Source of the DNA: CAWDBV01 sp963800705
GTDB taxonomy: Bacteria; Actinomycetota; Thermoleophilia; Solirubrobacterales; 70-9
DNA length: 64,000 bases
Assembly (NCBI GenBank): GCA_963800705.1
Contig: CAWDBV010000002.1
Coordinates: forward strand, 248,001 to 312,000
Reading direction: 5' to 3'
How positions within the stretch are numbered: position 1 is the first letter of the stretch; each line of letters opens with the position of its first letter. This document shows positions 1 through 9,114 of the stretch, one piece after another. The position numbers and the translations under genes are program-made. Below the pieces are notes generated by a model, which searched no databases, was not told the origin of the DNA, and saw only the letters and a list, made by a program, of their open reading frames with translations.

Positions 1-572
1 ACAAGTTCGGGCTCGTCTATCCGGGCATCGGCTGGCTCATCTTCCGCGACTCGGCCCAGCTCCCCAAGGACCTGGTCTTCATGGAGAACTACCTCGGCAA
101 GGAGGACGCCACCTTCACGCTGAACTTCTCGACGGGTTCGGCGATGGTCCTTGCCCAGTACTACAACTTCTGCCGCTTCGGCCACGAGGGCTACAAGCTG
201 ATCATGGAGATCATGCAGGTGAACGCCGAGAACCTGGCGGAGCGGATCGCCGGAATGGGCCCCTTCGAGTTGGTCGCCGGCGGCGAGCAGCTGCCACTCG
301 TCGCCTTCAAGCTCAAAGGCGACCACCCATTCGACGAGTTCGACGTCTCCTCGCAGCTCGCCGCGATGCGCGGTTGGATGGTTCCCGCCTACACGCTGCC
401 TCCCGACGCCGACAAAGTGAAGATCATGCGTGCGCTCGTCAAGCTGACGCTCGGGCGCAGCCTGGTCGACAAGCTCGGCGACGACCTCGAGGAGGCGACC
501 AAGATCCTCGCGGCAAAGGGCGGTATGCACGAGGACGAGCGCGGGCGAGCGCACACCGGACACGGGTACTAG
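1..572 (+). CDS. gad: Glutamate decarboxylase, C-terminal part (5' end outside window)
   Basis: This is the 3' end of a PLP-dependent glutamate decarboxylase, which converts glutamate to GABA and CO2 in the cytoplasm, often for acid resistance or GABA-shunt metabolism. The first full codon (position 3) is the lysine of a K-F-G-L-V-Y-P-G-I-G-W block, which matches the PLP-binding lysine region of E. coli GadB. About 190 residues follow, the expected length of the C-terminal part. Conserved blocks include the N-F-S segment, a G-x-E-G-Y segment and a late R-G-W-x-V-P-A-Y-T stretch. The stop lies 5 nt before zwf, so the two genes are probably co-transcribed. The N-terminal half is not visible. 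Confidence 0.9.
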   Translation, partial: KFGLVYPGIGWLIFRDSAQLPKDLVFMENYLGKEDATFTLNFSTGSAMVLAQYYNFCRFGHEGYKLIMEIMQVNAENLAERIAGMGPFELVAGGEQLPLVAFKLKGDHPFDEFDVSSQLAAMRGWMVPAYTLPPDADKVKIMRALVKLTLGRSLVDKLGDDLEEATKILAAKGGMHEDERGRAHTGHGY

Positions 573-577
573 GACAG

Positions 578-1987
578 ATGCCCCACTCCGCGCCCAGCGC
601 CCCGCGACTGAGGCCCGGCGACGCTCTGGTTATCTTCGGGATCACCGGCGACCTGGCGCGGAAGATGACGATTCGCGCCCTCTACCGGCTTGAGCGCGCC
701 GGCAAGCTCGACATCCCGGTCGTCGGGGTGGCTCGCAATGACTGGAGCATCGAGCACCTTCGAAAGCACTTCCGCGCCGCGCTTCGCGTCTCCGGCATCA
801 AGATCGAGAAGCGGGTCTTCGACCGGCTCGCGAAGCGGCTCTCATACGTCTGCGGCGACTACGGCGACGCGTCCACCTACGAGCGGGTCGGGGAGGAGCT
901 GAAGCGGCTGAAGGCGAAACGCCCGGTCTTCTACCTCGAGATCCCGCCGTCGCTGTTCGCCGCGGTGGTCAAGGGCCTGCATGACGAAGGCCTGGCCGAG
1001 AAAGCGCGGTTCGTGATCGAGAAGCCATTCGGGCACGACTACGCATCCGCGCGCGAGCTCAACCACGAACTGCGCGAGATGCTCGCCGAGCAGCAGATTC
1101 TCCGCATCGACCACTTCCTCGGCAAGGAACCGGTGATGGACATCCTCTATCTGCGGTTCGCGAACGCGCTGCTCGAGCCGATCTGGAACCGCGAGTACGT
1201 CGACCATGTGCAGCTGACGATGGCCGAGGACTTCGGCGTCGAGGGGCGCGGCGGCTTCTACGACCCGGTAGGGGCGCTCCGCGACGTGGTCCAGAACCAC
1301 CTCCTCCAGGTGCTGGCGCTGATCGCGATGGAGCCGCCGGCGTCTCACGGCGAGGATCCCGTCCGCGACGCGAAGCTGCAGCTCTTCAAGGCGATCGCCG
1401 ACGCCGATCCGAAGCGCTACGTGCGCGGCCAGTACCAGGGCTACCGCAAGATCAAGGGGGTGGCGCCGAAGTCGACCACCGAGACCTACGCGGCGCTGGC
1501 GCTCGAGATCAACAACTGGCGGTGGAGCGGGGTGCCCTTCTTTATCCGGGCGGGCAAGGAGCTGCCGGTCGACACGACCCAGGTGCACGTTGTCTTCAAG
1601 CCCGCCCCCGATGTCGGGCTTGAGGGCGCCGCCGATGCCGACTCGAACCGCTTCGTGCTCCGCCTCGACCCGCGCGCCGGCGCCAACTTCCGCTTCCTCG
1701 CCAAGGCACCCGCGGTCGATGCCGTCGAGCCCGTCGACTTCGACGTCATCTTCGAGCGCGAGGACGACCCCGAGCCCTACGAGCGGCTGCTCGGCGACGC
1801 GATCGCGGGGCACCCGGGACTGTTCATGCGCGAGGACATGGTCGAGGAGACCTGGCGGATCGTCGAGCCGCTGCTCGAGCGGCCGGGCAAGGTCCACCCC
1901 TACAGGAAGGGGAGCTGGGGCCCGAAGGCCGCGGACTCGCTGATCCGCGGCATCTGCGACTGGTACGACCCCTGGTTGCCGGGCTAG
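578..1987 (+). CDS. zwf: Glucose-6-phosphate 1-dehydrogenase
   Basis: Catalyses the first step of the oxidative pentose phosphate pathway, oxidising glucose-6-phosphate with NAD(P)+. The 469-residue product starts with a Rossmann block G-I-T-G-D-L-A near residue 20. It has the E-K-P-F-G-H-D block and the substrate/catalytic motif R-I-D-H-F-L-G-K-E around residue 180. Length fits the family (about 450-510). The ATG at 578 is chosen because it immediately precedes the conserved N-terminus and follows the gad stop by 5 nt. The same frame is open further upstream, but only by overlapping gad. It converges with the secreted repeat-protein gene, 10 nt away. Confidence 0.95.
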   Translation: MPHSAPSAPRLRPGDALVIFGITGDLARKMTIRALYRLERAGKLDIPVVGVARNDWSIEHLRKHFRAALRVSGIKIEKRVFDRLAKRLSYVCGDYGDASTYERVGEELKRLKAKRPVFYLEIPPSLFAAVVKGLHDEGLAEKARFVIEKPFGHDYASARELNHELREMLAEQQILRIDHFLGKEPVMDILYLRFANALLEPIWNREYVDHVQLTMAEDFGVEGRGGFYDPVGALRDVVQNHLLQVLALIAMEPPASHGEDPVRDAKLQLFKAIADADPKRYVRGQYQGYRKIKGVAPKSTTETYAALALEINNWRWSGVPFFIRAGKELPVDTTQVHVVFKPAPDVGLEGAADADSNRFVLRLDPRAGANFRFLAKAPAVDAVEPVDFDVIFEREDDPEPYERLLGDAIAGHPGLFMREDMVEETWRIVEPLLERPGKVHPYRKGSWGPKAADSLIRGICDWYDPWLPG

Positions 1988-1997
1988 GCGGCCTCAG

Positions 1998-3794
1998 CTA
2001 GACGGGCAGCTTCAGGGCTGCCTTGCGGCACTTCTTGCGCTTCGCGCCCTTCTTCTTCTTGCACTTCTTGAGCGCCGCGGCGCGCTGGCCGGTCGGTCCG
2101 GGGGCCGCGGCGGCTATCGCCAGCGGAGCCGCCGGGGATGGCGCCGCCGCGCCCGGCGGCGCCGGGCCCGGGATGCCAATCGAGAGCACCGTCGTCGTGC
2201 CGCCGACTAGGGGGCCGCGCTGGTAGACGTCCCGCTCGCCGCCATCGGTGTCAGCCGGATCGAGGGTTTCGGAGGTGCTGAAGAATGCCAGGGAGCCGTC
2301 GTCGGAGTTGTCGTCGAAGTCTGCGTCGAAGGCGCCGTCGCCATCACCGGAGACGAGCTTCGCTCCGCCCCCGAAGCGGTGGTAGATGTCGTCGTGCTCT
2401 CCGTCAGTGTCGTCGAGCGGGGCGAGCGGCTCCTCGGTGCCGAAGAAGACGAAGTTGCCGTTGGTCGAGGCGCCTGTGAACTCAGCGTCGTACCCGCCGT
2501 CAAGGCCCGAGCCGTCCGAGGCGATAGTGGTCACGGATGCGAGGCGCTGGTAGACGTCGACATTTGAGTCGCTGTCCACGCCTGGGTCGAGCGGCTCGTC
2601 GGTCTCGAACCAGACGTTGTTGCCGTTGCTCGAGGTCCCGACGAAGTCCGCATCGTCGGCCTGGTCGGCGTCGGGAAGGGTGGGGTCGGCATCGTCGGAG
2701 GCGAAGGTCGTGATGCCTAATAGGCGCTGGTAGACGTCGCGGCGGGCGCCGTCGGTGTCCTTGGCGGGCAGCAAGGGCTCGGTGGTCTCGAAGAAGACCC
2801 GGAGGCCGTCGGCGGAGGCACCCCCGAACGAGGCGCCGTGGGCGCCGTCGGTGTCGCCCGAGCTCAGCGACGTATCGGGATTGTCCTGACTGTCCCACTG
2901 ATAGACGTCCTGCCGTACGCCGTCGGTGTCTGCGGTGGGGTCGAGGGCCTCCGAGGTCTCCCACCAGGCCTTGCTGCCGTCCTCCGCGGCACCGCCGAAG
3001 TCGACGCCCATGCCGGCGTCCATGTCCGGCAAAGTCGCGTCAGCATCGTCGGAGACCAGATCTGGATTGCCCGAGAACCGCCGGTAGACGTCCCTCAATC
3101 CCCCGTCGGTGTCGTCGGCGGGAACCAGGCTCTCCTCGGTGGTAAAGAAGAGGACATCGCCGTTGCTCGAGATCGCCGAGAAGTTCGCGTTGAATGGTCC
3201 GTCGGCGTTGCCCGAAATCAGCGTTGTCGTGTTGCCGTTCCGCTGGTAGATGTCCTCGCAGGGCTCGGTTCCCCCGGCCCCGCAGCCGCTGTCGGTGTCG
3301 GCGACCGGGTCGAGCGGATCCGCGGTTTCGACGAAGACCTTCGCGCCGTCGCTCGATACGCCCTCGAGTTCGGCGTCGAAGGGGCCGTCGATGTCTGGGT
3401 CGTTGTCCGTGGAGATCAACGTCGTCGTTCCCCCGGAGATCTCGTAGACATCCTCGACGCCGGCGTCGGTGTCCGCGGCTGAGAGCCCCACGCTGGTCTC
3501 GATGAAGATCCGCGTGGCATCGTCCGATGCGGCTTCGAGGTTGAAGAAGCCGTCGCCGAGTGCGCCACTGAGCAGCGTCGTCACGCCCCCGAGTCGCTGG
3601 TAGGCGTCCCTGACACCTCCGTCGGTGTCGGCGGGGACCAGCGACTCGTCGGTGGTGAAGACGACCCGGGTGCCGTCGGCCGAGGCGAATCCGAAGTTCG
3701 CCGGCGCCGCCGAGGCAGGCGAGGACGCGGCTGCGCTCACGGCCGCGGAGGCGGCCAACGCGATCAGCGCAGCTTTGAGCCGCCTGTGCCGCAT
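1998..3794 (-). CDS. Secreted nine-repeat protein (TolB/PD40-like) with basic C-terminal tail, paralogue 1
   Basis: A 598-residue predicted exported protein. It has an N-terminal signal peptide (basic M-R-H-R-R-L-K, Ala-rich core, A-S-A cleavage-like site). Nine imperfect ~55-residue repeats follow, each with an S-x-D-G-x-x-V-F-F-E-T element, a D-T-D-G-G-x-x-D-V-Y-Q-R element and a late D-A-D-G element. This resembles beta-propeller (TolB/PD40) blades with Asp-rich, possibly Ca-binding loops. After a Pro/Ala linker the protein ends in a Lys/Arg tail containing C-x10-C. The start is placed at the ATG overlapping the upstream paralogue's stop by 1 nt (TGATG), just before the signal peptide. Function unknown; cell-surface location is inferred. 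Confidence 0.8.
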   Translation of the reverse strand: MRHRRLKAALIALAASAAVSAAASSPASAAPANFGFASADGTRVVFTTDESLVPADTDGGVRDAYQRLGGVTTLLSGALGDGFFNLEAASDDATRIFIETSVGLSAADTDAGVEDVYEISGGTTTLISTDNDPDIDGPFDAELEGVSSDGAKVFVETADPLDPVADTDSGCGAGGTEPCEDIYQRNGNTTTLISGNADGPFNANFSAISSNGDVLFFTTEESLVPADDTDGGLRDVYRRFSGNPDLVSDDADATLPDMDAGMGVDFGGAAEDGSKAWWETSEALDPTADTDGVRQDVYQWDSQDNPDTSLSSGDTDGAHGASFGGASADGLRVFFETTEPLLPAKDTDGARRDVYQRLLGITTFASDDADPTLPDADQADDADFVGTSSNGNNVWFETDEPLDPGVDSDSNVDVYQRLASVTTIASDGSGLDGGYDAEFTGASTNGNFVFFGTEEPLAPLDDTDGEHDDIYHRFGGGAKLVSGDGDGAFDADFDDNSDDGSLAFFSTSETLDPADTDGGERDVYQRGPLVGGTTTVLSIGIPGPAPPGAAAPSPAAPLAIAAAAPGPTGQRAAALKKCKKKKGAKRKKCRKAALKLPV

Positions 3795-5611
3795 CAGACC
3801 GGCAGCTTCAGCGCGCGCTTGCGGCACTTCTTGCGCGCCGCGCCCTTCTTCTTCTTGCACTTCTTGAGCGCCGCGGCGCGCTTGCCGGTCGGCCCCGTGG
3901 GTGCAGCGGCCGGCACCGCCGCCCGGTTTGATGGTGGCGCGAGCGGTGGCGCGCAGGTGTCGATGTTGCCGATCGAGATCAGAATGGTTCCGACACCGGA
4001 GCGCTCGTAGATGTCTCGTTCCCCGCTGTCGCAGTCGGCGGCGGGGTCGAGCGATTCGTCGGTCTCGAAGAAGACCCGAGTGCCGTCGCTCGTGGCACCC
4101 TGGAAGTCTGCGCCGAAGGCGCCGTCACCGTCGCCGGAGATCAGCGTCGTGATCCCAACGAGGCGCTGGTAGATGTCTCTGCAGTTCCCAGAGGGGCAGC
4201 CGCCATCGGTATCGGCGATGGGGTCGAGCGTTTCGGAGGTCTCGAAGAAAACCCGAGCCCCGTCGCTCGAGGCGCCTTCGAAGGACGCATCGAAGGCGCC
4301 GTCCCCGTCGCCCGAGATCAGCGTCGTCGCACCCGCGAAGCGCTGGTAGACGTCGTCGCAACCCGCGAAGCAGCCACCGACAGGGTCAGTGTCGTCGGCG
4401 GGGACGAGCGGCTCGTCGGTACGGAAGAAGACCCGGTTGCCGTCGCTCGAGGCTCCTTCGAAGAACGCGCCGAACGCGCCGTCGGCGTCGCCGGAGACGA
4501 GCGTTGTCACGCCGCCCTGGCGCTCGAAAACGTCCGTTTCGCCACCGTCGGTGTCGCCGGCGGCGATCGACTCACCGGTCCTGAAGAAGACCGGGAGGCC
4601 GTCGCTCGCGACGCCCTCGAAGGATGCGTCGAAGGCCCCGTCGGAGTCGCCCGAGACCAGCGTGGTCGTCGAGGGCCCGATGAGACGCAGGTAGACGTCA
4701 CGCTGGGCGTCGGTGTCGGTTGCGGGGGTGAGCGGCTCCTCGGTCTCGAAGTACACGACGCTGCCGTCGCTCAATGCGTCCTCGAAGGAAGTGTCGAAGG
4801 CGTCGTCGGCGTCAGGCAGGGTGGCGTCGGCGTCGTCGGAGATCAGCGACGTAGTGCCCGCGAATCGCTGGTAGACGTCCGATGCGCTGCCATCGGTGTC
4901 GGTGGCGGTGACGAGCGCTTCCTCGGTTCTGAAGAAGACCCGGGCGCCGTCACTCGATGCGCCTTCGAACCCCGCGTCGAAGATGCCGTCGGCGTCGCCG
5001 GAGATCAGCGTTGTGGCGCCCCCGAGCCGCTGGTAAACGTCCCGCCCCTGCGAGACGCCGTCGGGGTCGGTGTCGGCGACGGTGTCGAGGTCTTCGAAGG
5101 TCTGGAAGAAAACCCGAGTCCCGTCGCTCGAGGCGCCTTGAAAGCTCGCTTCGAAGGCGCCGTCGGCGTCGCCGGAGATCAGCGTCGTGACGCCCCCGAG
5201 GCGCTGGTAGACATCCTGCGCGCCGCCGTCGGTGTCGGCGGCCGGGTCGAGCGGCTCCTCGGTATCGAAGAAGACTCGGGTCCCGTCGTCAGAGCTGCCT
5301 CCGAACTCCGCATCGAAGGCACCGTCGGCGTCGCCGGAGATCAGCGTCGTGACGCCTCCGAGGCGCTGGTAGACGTCCCGCTCTCCGCCATCGGTGTCGG
5401 CGACCGGGTCGAGCGCTTCGGTGGTCTCGAAGAAGACCCGGGTGCCGTCGCTCGAGGCGCCTTCGAAGAACGCGTCGGCGCTCGCCGGTGCCGCAGCGAC
5501 GCCGCTGACCGCCAGCGCCGCCGCAAACGTGATCAGCGCAAGCGCGAATCCCTTCCGACCCAAAATTGGTGCTGCTGAGATGAACCCCTTCTCTCCGTTG
5601 TCCACTCCCAC
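3794..5611 (-). CDS. Secreted nine-repeat protein (TolB/PD40-like) with basic C-terminal tail, paralogue 2
   Basis: A ~605-residue paralogue of the downstream gene: signal peptide (K-G-F-A-L-A-L core ending near A-S-A-D-A), nine ~55-residue repeats, a Pro/Ala linker, and a C-terminal basic tail with C-x10-C ending L-K-L-P-V, almost identical to its neighbour's tail. Its stop overlaps the neighbour's ATG, so the pair is probably translationally coupled. The start is uncertain. GTG at 5611 gives the longest form and GTG at 5605 is also in frame. A TACGGT hexamer at 5610-5615 would favour 5605, and a purine-rich stretch lies just downstream of both. It sits 36 nt after the GH15 gene on the same strand. 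Function unknown. Confidence 0.78.
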   Translation of the reverse strand: MGVDNGEKGFISAAPILGRKGFALALITFAAALAVSGVAAAPASADAFFEGASSDGTRVFFETTEALDPVADTDGGERDVYQRLGGVTTLISGDADGAFDAEFGGSSDDGTRVFFDTEEPLDPAADTDGGAQDVYQRLGGVTTLISGDADGAFEASFQGASSDGTRVFFQTFEDLDTVADTDPDGVSQGRDVYQRLGGATTLISGDADGIFDAGFEGASSDGARVFFRTEEALVTATDTDGSASDVYQRFAGTTSLISDDADATLPDADDAFDTSFEDALSDGSVVYFETEEPLTPATDTDAQRDVYLRLIGPSTTTLVSGDSDGAFDASFEGVASDGLPVFFRTGESIAAGDTDGGETDVFERQGGVTTLVSGDADGAFGAFFEGASSDGNRVFFRTDEPLVPADDTDPVGGCFAGCDDVYQRFAGATTLISGDGDGAFDASFEGASSDGARVFFETSETLDPIADTDGGCPSGNCRDIYQRLVGITTLISGDGDGAFGADFQGATSDGTRVFFETDESLDPAADCDSGERDIYERSGVGTILISIGNIDTCAPPLAPPSNRAAVPAAAPTGPTGKRAAALKKCKKKKGAARKKCRKRALKLPV

Positions 5612-5647
5612 CGTATCAGGGGCATACCAACAATTTTGGACTCCGCT

Positions 5648-7549
5648 CTAGAGCCGCCCGTGTCCGGGTGAGGGCCCGGCGCCCGCGATCCGTTCGCTGG
5701 GCCGCATCTCGGTCTGAGTGTCGTCGGCGATCACGTGGGCGACGGCGTTGATCAGCGCCAGGTGGGTGAAGGCCTGGGGGAAGTTGCCGAGCTGCTGGCC
5801 GTTGCGGGGGTCGATCTCCTCGGCGTAGAGGCCGAGCGGACCGACGTAGGCAAGCATCCGCTCGCAGACCGCGCGCGCCTCCTCGGCCTCGCCGATCTCC
5901 GAGAGCGCCGAGGAAAGCCAGAAGGTGCAGATCGCGAAGGTCCCCTCCTGGCCCTCGAGGCCGTCGTCGGTCTCCTCGACTTTGTAGCGCAGAACCATTC
6001 CGTGGTCGGTGAGCTCGTCCGCGATCGCCCGCACCGTCGCGCGCACCCGCTCGTCGTCGGGGGGCAGGAAGCGGACCAGCGGAATGAGCAGCGTCGAGGC
6101 GTCGAGCGCGTCGGTCTCGTAGTGCTGGCGGAAGATCCCGTCCTTGACGCCGTTGGCGAGGATGTCTTCACGGATCTCGTCGGCGATCTTCTGCCAGCGT
6201 TCGGTGACCGGGCGCCCGACGCGGTCGGCGAGCCGGGCGCCGCGGTCGAGCGCCACCCAGCACATCAGCTTCGAGGAGACGTAGTGGCGCGGCTTGCCGC
6301 GCGCCTCCCAGATCCCCTGGTCGGGTTCCGTCCAGACCTCGGCGGCCTTCTCCACCTGCTTTCCGACGATGTCCCAGAGCCCGGTCGGGATCTGGGCGTG
6401 CATCTTCGAGTGCAGGTAGATCGAGTCGAGCAGCGCGCCGTAGACATCGTTCTGGCGCTGCGCATAGGCGGCGTTGCCGACGCGGACCGGCTGCGCGCCT
6501 CCGTAGCCGGTCAGATGGTCGAGCGTCGTCTCGGTGAGGTCGGTCCGCCCGTCGATCCCGTACATGATCTGCAGGTCATCGCCGCAGATGTCGCGCACGA
6601 ATTCCATGAAGTCGCGGGCCTCGTCGTCGAAGCCGAGCGTGTGCAGGCCCCAGAGCGTGAAGGTCGCGTCGCGGATCCAGGTGTAGCGGTAGTCCCAGTT
6701 GCGCTCGCCCCCCGGTGTCTCGGGCAGCGAGGTCGTTGCCGCGGCCACGGTGGCCCCGGTCGGGTCGTACATCAGGCCCTTGAGCGCCAGCGCCGAGCGC
6801 TGTAGATGGATGCGCCATTCGTGGTCGGGGAAGGTGCCGCTCGAGAGCCACTGGCGCCAGAAGACCCGCGTCGCGACCATGCGCCGGTCGGCGTCGTCGC
6901 AGTCGCTCGGCGCCTCGATGTTCGGCGTCCACGAGAGCGCGACAAAGCACTGTTGCCCCGCCTCGAGCGTGTGGCGGCCGCGGACCTCTTCGCGCTGGAT
7001 GCCGAGGTGGAGGTCGCTGCCGAGTCGCAGCTCCATGCCCTCGTGCTCGCACTCGACGACCCGGTCGTCACCTTCTTCGGCGAGCGACCACTGCGGCTCG
7101 ACTTCGCCGTAATCGAAGCGCGGCGCGCAGATCACCTCGACTTCCGCCCTTCCGTCGATGCAGGTGACCGTTCGCAGCAGCGTGCACTCGGCCTCCTCGT
7201 CGCTCGGCGGCCGGGTGCGGCCCTCGTGCAGCCCGCCGCGCCACGGTCCCATCGTCAGCGCGTCGTGAACGACGAGCCAGCCCGAGCGCGTCATCCAGGT
7301 CGTCTCGAGCACATTGGTCCCGGGCAGGTAACGGCGCGCCAGCGGCACCGAGGTGTCGTCGGGACCGATCCTGAAGTAGCCGGCGCGGCGGTCGAGGATC
7401 GCGCCGAAGACGCTCGGCGAGTCGAAGCGCGGCAGGCAAAGCCACTCGACCGAGCCGTCGGGCGCCACCAGCGCAGCGGTCTGGCAGTCGGAGAGAAAGG
7501 CGTAGTCGCCGATCTTCGGAAACCCGGTCTTCGCCGGAGCCTCGTGCAT
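5648..7549 (-). CDS. Glycoside hydrolase family 15 protein (glucoamylase/trehalase-like)
   Basis: A 633-residue cytoplasmic-looking protein (no signal peptide) of GH15, which hydrolyses alpha-glucosidic bonds by inversion. Actinobacterial members of this layout include trehalases and glucoamylase-like enzymes, so the substrate is not decided here. An N-terminal beta-sandwich region precedes the (alpha/alpha)6 domain. The GH15 signature N-W-D-Y-R-Y-T-W-I-R-D-A lies near residue 283, a candidate acid Glu in W-E-A-R-G near 412, and a candidate base in Y-A-E-E-I-D near 575. The ATG at 7549 is chosen because the conserved I-G-D-Y block follows directly. It is divergent from metG with only 30 bp between starts. 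Confidence 0.9.
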   Translation of the reverse strand: MHEAPAKTGFPKIGDYAFLSDCQTAALVAPDGSVEWLCLPRFDSPSVFGAILDRRAGYFRIGPDDTSVPLARRYLPGTNVLETTWMTRSGWLVVHDALTMGPWRGGLHEGRTRPPSDEEAECTLLRTVTCIDGRAEVEVICAPRFDYGEVEPQWSLAEEGDDRVVECEHEGMELRLGSDLHLGIQREEVRGRHTLEAGQQCFVALSWTPNIEAPSDCDDADRRMVATRVFWRQWLSSGTFPDHEWRIHLQRSALALKGLMYDPTGATVAAATTSLPETPGGERNWDYRYTWIRDATFTLWGLHTLGFDDEARDFMEFVRDICGDDLQIMYGIDGRTDLTETTLDHLTGYGGAQPVRVGNAAYAQRQNDVYGALLDSIYLHSKMHAQIPTGLWDIVGKQVEKAAEVWTEPDQGIWEARGKPRHYVSSKLMCWVALDRGARLADRVGRPVTERWQKIADEIREDILANGVKDGIFRQHYETDALDASTLLIPLVRFLPPDDERVRATVRAIADELTDHGMVLRYKVEETDDGLEGQEGTFAICTFWLSSALSEIGEAEEARAVCERMLAYVGPLGLYAEEIDPRNGQQLGNFPQAFTHLALINAVAHVIADDTQTEMRPSERIAGAGPSPGHGRL

Positions 7550-7559
7550 ATCGCGGCCA

Positions 7560-7569
7560 ACTCTATGCT
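7560..7569. promoter_or_regulatory. Overlapping divergent -10 elements (GH15 / metG)
   Basis: TAGAGT on the minus strand (7565-7560) and TATGCT on the plus strand (7564-7569) each end 10 nt before the start codon of GH15 and metG. They share two base pairs in a 30-bp gap, so polymerase binding for one gene should exclude the other. No convincing -35 is seen. Inferred from hexamer match and position only. Confidence 0.4.
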
Positions 7570-7579
7570 GGCTCGCTGA

Positions 7580-9094
7580 ATGGGCTTCTACGTAACGACA
7601 CCGATCTACTACGTCAACGCCGAGCCCCATCTCGGCCATGCCTACTCCACGATCGCCGCCGACGTCGTCGCTCGCCACATGCGCCAGCGAGGCGAAGACG
7701 TCTTCTTCCAGACCGGCACCGACGAACACGGGGAGCCGACCGCGCGGGCGGCCGAGGAGCAGGGGGTGACGCCGAAGGAGCTCGCGGACAAGAACGCGCC
7801 GCGGTTCAGGGAGCTGATGCCGAAGATCAACGTCTCCGAGGACTTCTTCATCCGCACCACCGACCCCGAGCACATCAAGGTCGTCCAGGACGTTATCCAG
7901 CGGGTCCATGACAACGGCTGGGTCTACGAGGGGACCTACGAGGGCTGGTACTGCCCGCGCTGCGCCGACTTCAAGACCGAGTCAGAGATCGCCCAGGGCA
8001 ACAAGTGCCCGATCCACGGCATCCCGCTCGACCGCGAGAAGGAGGAGAACTGGTTCTTCAAGCTCTCCGCCTTCCAGGAGCGGCTCGAGCAGCTCTACAA
8101 AGAGCGCCCCGACTTCGTGATCCCCGACTTCCGCCGCAACGAGGCGCTCGGCTTCCTGAAGCAGGGCGTCCAGGACGTCTCGCTTTCGCGGCCGAAGCTC
8201 GAGTGGGGGGTGCCGCTGCCCTGGGACACGAGCCAGGTGATCTACGTCTGGTGGGACGCGCTGCTCAACTACGTCAGCGGGCTCACCTACGCGCGCGAGG
8301 GCGAGGACCTGACCGAGCGCTTCTGGCCCGCCGACCTGCACGTGATGGCGAAGGACATCCTCAAGTTCCACGCCATCTACTGGCCGGCGCTGCTGATGGC
8401 GGCCGAGATTCCTTTGCCCAGGCAGATGGTCATCCACGGTTATCTCCTCATGGAGGGCGAGAAGATGTCGAAGTCGCTCGGCAACGTCCTCGACCCGTTC
8501 GAGGTCATCGAGCGCTTCGGGGCCGACGCACTGCGCTACTACTGCATGCGCGAGGTGTCGTTCGGCCAGGACGGCTCGGTGTCGGCGGCCGGGTTCGAGG
8601 CCCGCTACGAGTCGGAGCTCGCCAACGATTACGGCAACCTCGCCAGCCGCACGCTGGCGATGGTCGACCGCTACCGCGACGGCGTCGTACCCGACGCCGA
8701 CGCCGAGCCCGAGCTCGCCGGCGCCTTCGAAGGTGTGCCGGCGCGGGTCAGCGCGCTGATCGACGAGGTCGAGATCACCGACGCGCTCGAGGAGATCTGG
8801 AAACTGGTTCGGCGCCTGAACCAGTACGTGGAGGAGTCGCGGCCCTGGGACCTGGCGAAGTCAGAAATGTCGGACGAGGCGCAGTCCGAGCGCCTCGATT
8901 CCGTCCTCTACGGGCTCGTCGAGGGGCTGCGGGTCGTGACGCTGCTGCTCTTCCCGTACATGCCCGAGACCGCGGAGCGCCTGCTCGATGCGATCGGCGA
9001 GCCGGGCCGCGAGCTGGCCGAGTTCGGCTCTCGTGGCGGCGGCGAGTCGGTCTCCGGGCTCGAGCCGCTGTTCCCGAAGCTCGAACCGGCTTAG
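7580..9094 (+). CDS. metG: Methionyl-tRNA synthetase
   Basis: Class I aminoacyl-tRNA synthetase that charges tRNA-Met. The 504-residue product has the HIGH-type motif P-H-L-G-H-A-Y near residue 15, a zinc-knuckle region (C-P-R-C plus a further C-P near residue 140), and the KMSKS motif G-E-K-M-S-K-S-L-G-N near residue 295. The anticodon-binding helical domain contains N-D-Y-G-N-L and a W-D-L-A-K segment. There is no C-terminal tRNA-binding (Trbp111) appendix, so this is the short MetG form. tatD and rsmA follow on the same strand, a common bacterial arrangement. Confidence 0.96.
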   Translation: MGFYVTTPIYYVNAEPHLGHAYSTIAADVVARHMRQRGEDVFFQTGTDEHGEPTARAAEEQGVTPKELADKNAPRFRELMPKINVSEDFFIRTTDPEHIKVVQDVIQRVHDNGWVYEGTYEGWYCPRCADFKTESEIAQGNKCPIHGIPLDREKEENWFFKLSAFQERLEQLYKERPDFVIPDFRRNEALGFLKQGVQDVSLSRPKLEWGVPLPWDTSQVIYVWWDALLNYVSGLTYAREGEDLTERFWPADLHVMAKDILKFHAIYWPALLMAAEIPLPRQMVIHGYLLMEGEKMSKSLGNVLDPFEVIERFGADALRYYCMREVSFGQDGSVSAAGFEARYESELANDYGNLASRTLAMVDRYRDGVVPDADAEPELAGAFEGVPARVSALIDEVEITDALEEIWKLVRRLNQYVEESRPWDLAKSEMSDEAQSERLDSVLYGLVEGLRVVTLLLFPYMPETAERLLDAIGEPGRELAEFGSRGGGESVSGLEPLFPKLEPA

Positions 9095-9102
9095 CGCGGC
9101 CC

Positions 9103-9108
9103 TAGGAT
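9103..9108 (+). promoter_or_regulatory. Candidate -10 element, leaderless tatD transcript
   Basis: TAGGAT lies 6 nt before the GTG of tatD in the short gap after metG. This TANNNT-N6-start geometry recurs at many genes in the window and implies transcription starting at or next to the start codon. Confidence 0.45.
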
Positions 9109-9114
9109 CAGGGC

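Noticed and set aside
842..1897. Long minus-strand open frame opposite zwf
   Set aside because: Frame is a GC-driven shadow of zwf; it has Arg/Leu/Val-rich composition and no recognisable domain. The same applies to long antisense frames over mfd, glmU, aldehyde dehydrogenase and the 57.7-59.7 kb region.
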